A stretch of 64,000 bases of DNA from Eleginops maclovinus (lineage: Eukaryota > Chordata > Actinopteri > Perciformes > Eleginopidae): contig NC_086350.1 of the NCBI RefSeq assembly GCF_036324505.1, positions 16,489,532 to 16,553,531 of the forward strand. The letters are read 5' to 3'. Position 1 is the first letter of the stretch. Each line of letters starts with the position of its first letter. This document shows positions 59,063 through 64,000 of the stretch, in pieces. The position numbers were made by a program, and so were the translations under genes. Below the pieces are notes generated by a model. It saw nothing but the letters and a program-made list of their open reading frames with translations. It was not told where the DNA came from and did no database searches.

Positions 59063-62000
59063 GGCGTTAGCACCATCCAAATGAAATGGAACATTTAGAC
59101 AATATGAAACAGTATTATAATGAATCACTCTTTCCAGCTGTTTCTGCAGGACTCCACCTCTCTTTGCCCTGTGCAACTCATGCCCTTGTCTGTGGCCTTT
59201 CCAAATTGACCATTTTTCCTTATTCCTGTTTTTCCTTCAGGGAGCACATCCTCCACTCTGTGCTGCCTTCAGCCCTACTCAGGGCTGCACTAAGCATCTT
59301 CTGGGTTGCTCTTCTATCCTTGTACTAACCTTTGACCACCTGGCTGCAATTCCTATATGTCCCAGCTCTCTAATGACATCTTATCCCTACAGCAAGGGCT
59401 ACATAGTTACTACTGAGATGCCATCATAGGATGAAAATCTTTTTTTCAGACAGCAATCATTGCTCAGCCAAACATCATTTACTAATTTGGGATTTAAGGT
59501 TTCCCTTACAGAAATCATTCTTTCATACACTTCCTTGCATAGCGCCCAGTTTTATCATCTATGACTACGTTGCTTAAGGCATCTTTCTTTCTTGCCATAA
59601 AGAAAAATACTGAACAAATATAAGTTAAGCGATCACAGAATGCATTATACAACATGAGGAGGACGTTTCAGTTATATCGAGATCCAAATTGTACTGCAAT
59701 CCATTAGGTTGATGTTGAGACATTTCACTCCAAACCACACATGCCATTATCAGGGGATTACCAAAAATCTGTGGTATTCATCCTCTGGGAAATAAAAAAG
59801 TATATAAAACATTTTCTGGCAATCTATCCAATAGTCAAGAGATGCGTACTTGAACTCATGTAGTTATTGAGATGAGTAACCAACTTGGTGGATGGCACAT
59901 CGGTTAAGATGTAATAGGTCACATTAAAAGAACATCATTTTATATCATATCATGTTACTATGATATTGCTTTCTAAAATCATATTTTTGGGATGAATGCT
60001 GCAAACCAAAATTCCAAACAGATCTCCTACATTCCATGCAATTTCCCACATTTCATTTGCAAAATCTGCAGAAAAATAAACAGCAATTAATGGAGCCTGA
60101 ATAGAAACAGACGAGAGAGAGGTGAGGCAATGATTTTTGCTTTGAAGGAGGGCATCTAAACGCCCTCAGCTCCTTTCATGTATAATGGAGTAATAAAGCA
60201 GACACTTCCTCAGGCAGGTACTGTATATGATTACCATTTGCCCCTGGGCTAATCAGTATTCCCTAGGGAATGGTTATCCAGTGTTTACCAAAAGGGAAAA
60301 CACAATACTGACAGACTGAAAAAAAGTGTTAAAATGCTGATAATCTAGGGGGATTTGATTTTGTTTTTTATTTCTATTTCCTTTACTTTTTAAACAGTTA
60401 AACTCATGTTTTGGAAAGTCTTTTTGAAAGATAAGGTTTCATGTCCCTTGTTATCTAAATAAAGTGGCTGTATTCTAAATTGGAGGTATTTATTAGACGG
60501 TATGACTTTTTTCTAGCATTGATTAAAAATACTGAAACATTTTTGCTGGGCCAAAATCAATGAGACAATTCAAGTACAAAGTCAACTGGCTTATTGTTTT
60601 TCTTTTTTTTTTGAAGAGTGATTACACAAGACTGCCAGCTGATGTTGGTGCCACCTGCCAGGGGATGTTTATAGAACTTCAAACTTGTACTGACTGGCCT
60701 TAGGGGTGCTGTTTTATTGATTTAACCATGCGACTAGTGGGAATGATGCATCTCACATCTGCAATTTGGCCTAGGTCTAAAATTACCACCTGCCAACGCC
60801 AATAAAATATTGTCCTTACTTCCCCTGAGTCACCATCAGAAGAAAAACTATTACATGGTACAAACAACCTTTATCTGTACATAAATTGTAGAAAGAACAT
60901 GCTTTTTACCCTGCAAAACAACATAGCAGTATTTTCCTCTTTTCAAATATATCTCATGTCAACATTGACAATCCTTTCTCTGAGAACCGCTTGAGTTATT
61001 TGTTATGACAGTTGGTCCTAATAAATGGCTGATGGCGACAGGGAGCCCAAATAATGTAATTGTCCTCAATAGGATTTGAATCAGTGCTAATACCAAAATT
61101 ATAAGGTGAGGACATACAGTATGTATTTGTTGAGACCAAAATACAAAAGGACAGTGAATAATTGGCTTCCATCGACTGTAATGGTTGAACAAACCGATCG
61201 TAATGTTTCTCCAAGTGCTTTTTATGGAAAGTGTTTGCTAACATGTTTACCAAATGAAACTTAATCAGCAAAAGAATGAGTCCATCTCTGAGCATCATTT
61301 TCAACAGGCTAATTGTGACACACATACTGTATATGGGAAGGTGAAGCTGAATGTTTTGGCTTTAAAGATGTTGCCATTTAATAAATCTATTTGAGCAGCA
61401 CAGCATTGTCATCAGTCGATCTGAAGTGTGTACTGGTGCACTTGAGCAAGGCAATGGATCCCCACAATGCATCCTGCGTGCTGTATTGTAGCTGCCCACT
61501 GCTCCTAATACCAGGATGGGAAAAATGGAGTCTCTAAATTTCACTCTGTGCTTGCACTGTGTAAATGCGTGATATTAAATCACTCCTCCATTGCCATTAT
61601 GCATCACTTACAAGTATAGAAAGCTTTTACAGTATATATGAAGAAAGGCAGGCTCTGATTAGTAAACCGTTCCAATTAATAAAGACTTTATGAACTGTGT
61701 TTAATGAGTGCTAAGCTTAACAGTTTGTGGTTGCATAGAACGGCAGTCTTCTTCCCCAAACCTCTTTCAATTTGTCTTGTTAGTGAAATTACCACATATA
61801 AAAAATTCATCTCCCACACATTGGATGTTTCCATGTGTATTTGTTCATTATGTCATTACTTGTTTACAATTTATGGGCGTGTACCAGCGTTCCTATACGC
61901 AGTGGGGCCCTTCACACTGAGCTAATGTGGGAAGAGATGGTTTCCTCTATGATGAACTGCTTCAAAAATGATCCCATTATTTCCAGGCCTGTGCCTGGCA

Positions 62001-64000
62001 GCCGCTGTAAAAGACATAAAGTCTTGGTGCTTAATCCCGTTAGTGCTGCAAACCTGACACTGCTTATTGGCTCTGTGGTAGTGTGTGAACATTCCGGACC
62101 TAACTGTTTGCCCTCTAAATATACTGTACGAAATTAAATTATTACAGTTATATTTTACTGCCATTACATTGATATGGCATGTTTGCTGCAACACATACGT
62201 TGATAATTGCGTTTTTTGCACTTGTGTGATCTGATTAAGTGCATCTGCATCATGGTAAAAGCAATTATAGTCATTTTTAAACGGTAAATGAATTAAGCAA
62301 AAATTAAGTTCACATCCTGAATGTCATGATCATTGAGGAAACAGTGAATGTTTTAGTTTGTCTATTTCCGGTTTCCCTGATAGAGGGCGGGTGGTGATTA
62401 CAAACGGAGTAAAGCTGCACTGCAGGTTAAGATGGATTGGCTTGTCAGCCTCAGGGATCAGGAGTAGCTATGGTTTGTCAGGTCTTTGTCAGGACTGGGA
62501 TCAGGGGACCACGCCTAGAGGAGTGGGAACAAGACAGTCATATTCACTGTGGCGTAGAGACCACACACAATGAGTGCTGAAACTGCTTTTTGTCTGATGT
62601 ACTGTCGTAGCTGTAAAGACAAAGTCCAGGTCAGTCAGTGTTCTCTTTGAAAACAGAATCAAGGTCTTGTAAAGTCAGATTGTCACTGTTACTGAATAAA
62701 CTAGACCTGAAATTACAAAAATGTGGCAAAGTTGTGTTATTAATTGAAATAGATATGGGAAGAGATTGTTTAGTTTGAGTCAACAGGGAGATTATTGACC
62801 AAACGTTTTTTAGGCCACCTACTGTGATGCAGAAAATCACAACATCTCACTTGAAAATAAGTGACCTCTTGCAAAGGATAATGGACCAATCTGCATGGTA
62901 ATGGATATATTTGGAACGGTAAGTGAGGATTTAGACAAAGCTGAAATGGGCTGTCATGGCTTGGTAATTGTGCTGGGAAAGCATACAATTGCTTCACGTG
63001 GAAAGATCAGTATAGCATCCAAGAACAGGGAGTTCTCAAAGACAAAAGAGCCTTTTCTGAAAATATTGACTGAGACCTAAACATTAAGCATGGTTTAGCA
63101 CCCGCCAACACAAACATGTAACTTTTTTTTGTTATGATTCAAATTTTCAGTAAACATTTTCACAACTAATCATAGTCATACACATTCAAATAATGAGTAA
63201 AGTATGTTTTAAGTATGTCACTTGGTTTGTCTCAGACCTTTATTGTTTTGAATGGATTGGAACATTAACACAAAGTGACGGATAAAGATTACAGCCCATT
63301 CACTTAAGTTGTCTTTGTGGCGAGAGTGTTTGCAATCGTCTGTAAATGTGTTGAATACCATTGTGTTGTTGCCTGTAACGTTTGACACATGCAAACTGGT
63401 ATATGTCATGGCCAGGGATCTTACACCACACTCTGTACACTTGTGTTACACTTCCAGTATGAAAGAACAAGTTACCTTTCAAATTATTTATAGACATGTA
63501 AGCCATGCACTTGTTGAGCAGGGACATTGGCAGTACTGAACGGGGCTGATTGTGATTATAGTTTTTAGTGTGGTGCTGTCTCTTTTCACTGATGTGCTGG
63601 ACACATTATCATTACTTTGTCATCAGAAGGAATTTGTTGACTTACAGTAAAGTGACAATTGTGCACTGTGCAGCTGTTAAAGATAACATTGTATACCATT
63701 CTATACACTAAAATCAGAAAAATGATGGCACTTTTGTATGTTGGCTGGACTTTACAGCTCTTTTGTAATAGAAAAGGCCAGACTCCCAACTGTCAGGTCT
63801 AAAGCCCTGATTATTGTTGAGTGTTTTTTTCACCCATTTAATCAATGTTTATGTACTTTTTTGTGAAAATGTGAAATGCAATAAAACATAAATTAGACAT
63901 TTTAATAACATACAGTAGGCTTCAGAAGCAAAAAATAAAGTGCCAATAAAAAAACAACCATTCATTAAATACATTTCCTATTGGTTGATTACTTGATGTA
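59063..64000. other. No gene recognised
   Basis: AT-rich sequence to the window end. The segment at about 60110-60310 has balanced composition, including a small hairpin AGGGCATCTAAACGCCCT at 60147-60164, and looks like conserved non-coding DNA. The remaining short frames show no known domain, and no element ends were seen. Confidence 0.4.

Overview
This window reads as non-coding, repeat-rich DNA from a ray-finned (teleost) fish. It is AT-rich with vertebrate-style microsatellites, and every recognisable protein-coding sequence belongs to a transposable element of a type common in teleosts: an L2-clade LINE ending in a TTGCC tandem tail, a Tc1-like element with 200-bp inverted repeats, BED-finger hAT elements, a Ty3/gypsy element primed by tRNA-Leu, and a 5'-truncated L1. 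I could not identify any exon of a host gene with confidence, so the window is either intergenic or inside a very large intron.

Layout. 1-3.5 kb: no gene, but copy A of an LTR-like repeat (1521-1945) carries an internal CTG tract. 3.5-8.6 kb: a long but decayed L2-clade LINE on the + strand, with ORF1 (coiled coil plus SGNH-esterase-like domain) and ORF2 (endonuclease plus reverse transcriptase). 11.0-11.4 kb: copy B of the LTR-like repeat, inverted relative to copy A. 13.4 kb: a (TG)46 microsatellite. 16.96-24.80 kb: a minus-strand gypsy element with two LTRs, PBS, PPT, gag, protease, RNase H and integrase remnants, but with no reverse-transcriptase palm. Two different hAT transposons are nested in it: a ZBED-type element of 944 bp in the protease, and a Charlie-type element of 1922 bp in the 5' LTR. 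Each has its own 8-bp target duplication. 24.93-25.23 kb: a solo LTR with a 5-bp duplication. 27.93-29.54 kb: a Tc1-like element, complete in structure, whose transposase frame has one premature stop. 50.86-51.48 kb: a 620-bp L1 3' end with a 14-bp target duplication. Short LINE 3' tails lie at 14.9, 26.1 and 57.8 kb.

The elements do not form a pathway; the relationships are historical. In the 17-25 kb cluster the gypsy insertion came first, as its LTRs have clearly diverged, and both hATs came later because each interrupts gypsy sequence and its removal rejoins it. The hATs are themselves internally deleted.

The long stretches between elements (notably 29.5-46.8, 46.9-50.8, 51.5-57.7 and 59-64 kb) hold no supportable gene. 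Several 150-350-bp segments of balanced composition, some with perfect octamer (ATGCAAAT) sites, are offered only as low-confidence candidate conserved non-coding elements. I found no CRISPR array, tRNA or rRNA gene, and nothing I would call an undescribed biological system; the most informative content is the nested-transposon archaeology.
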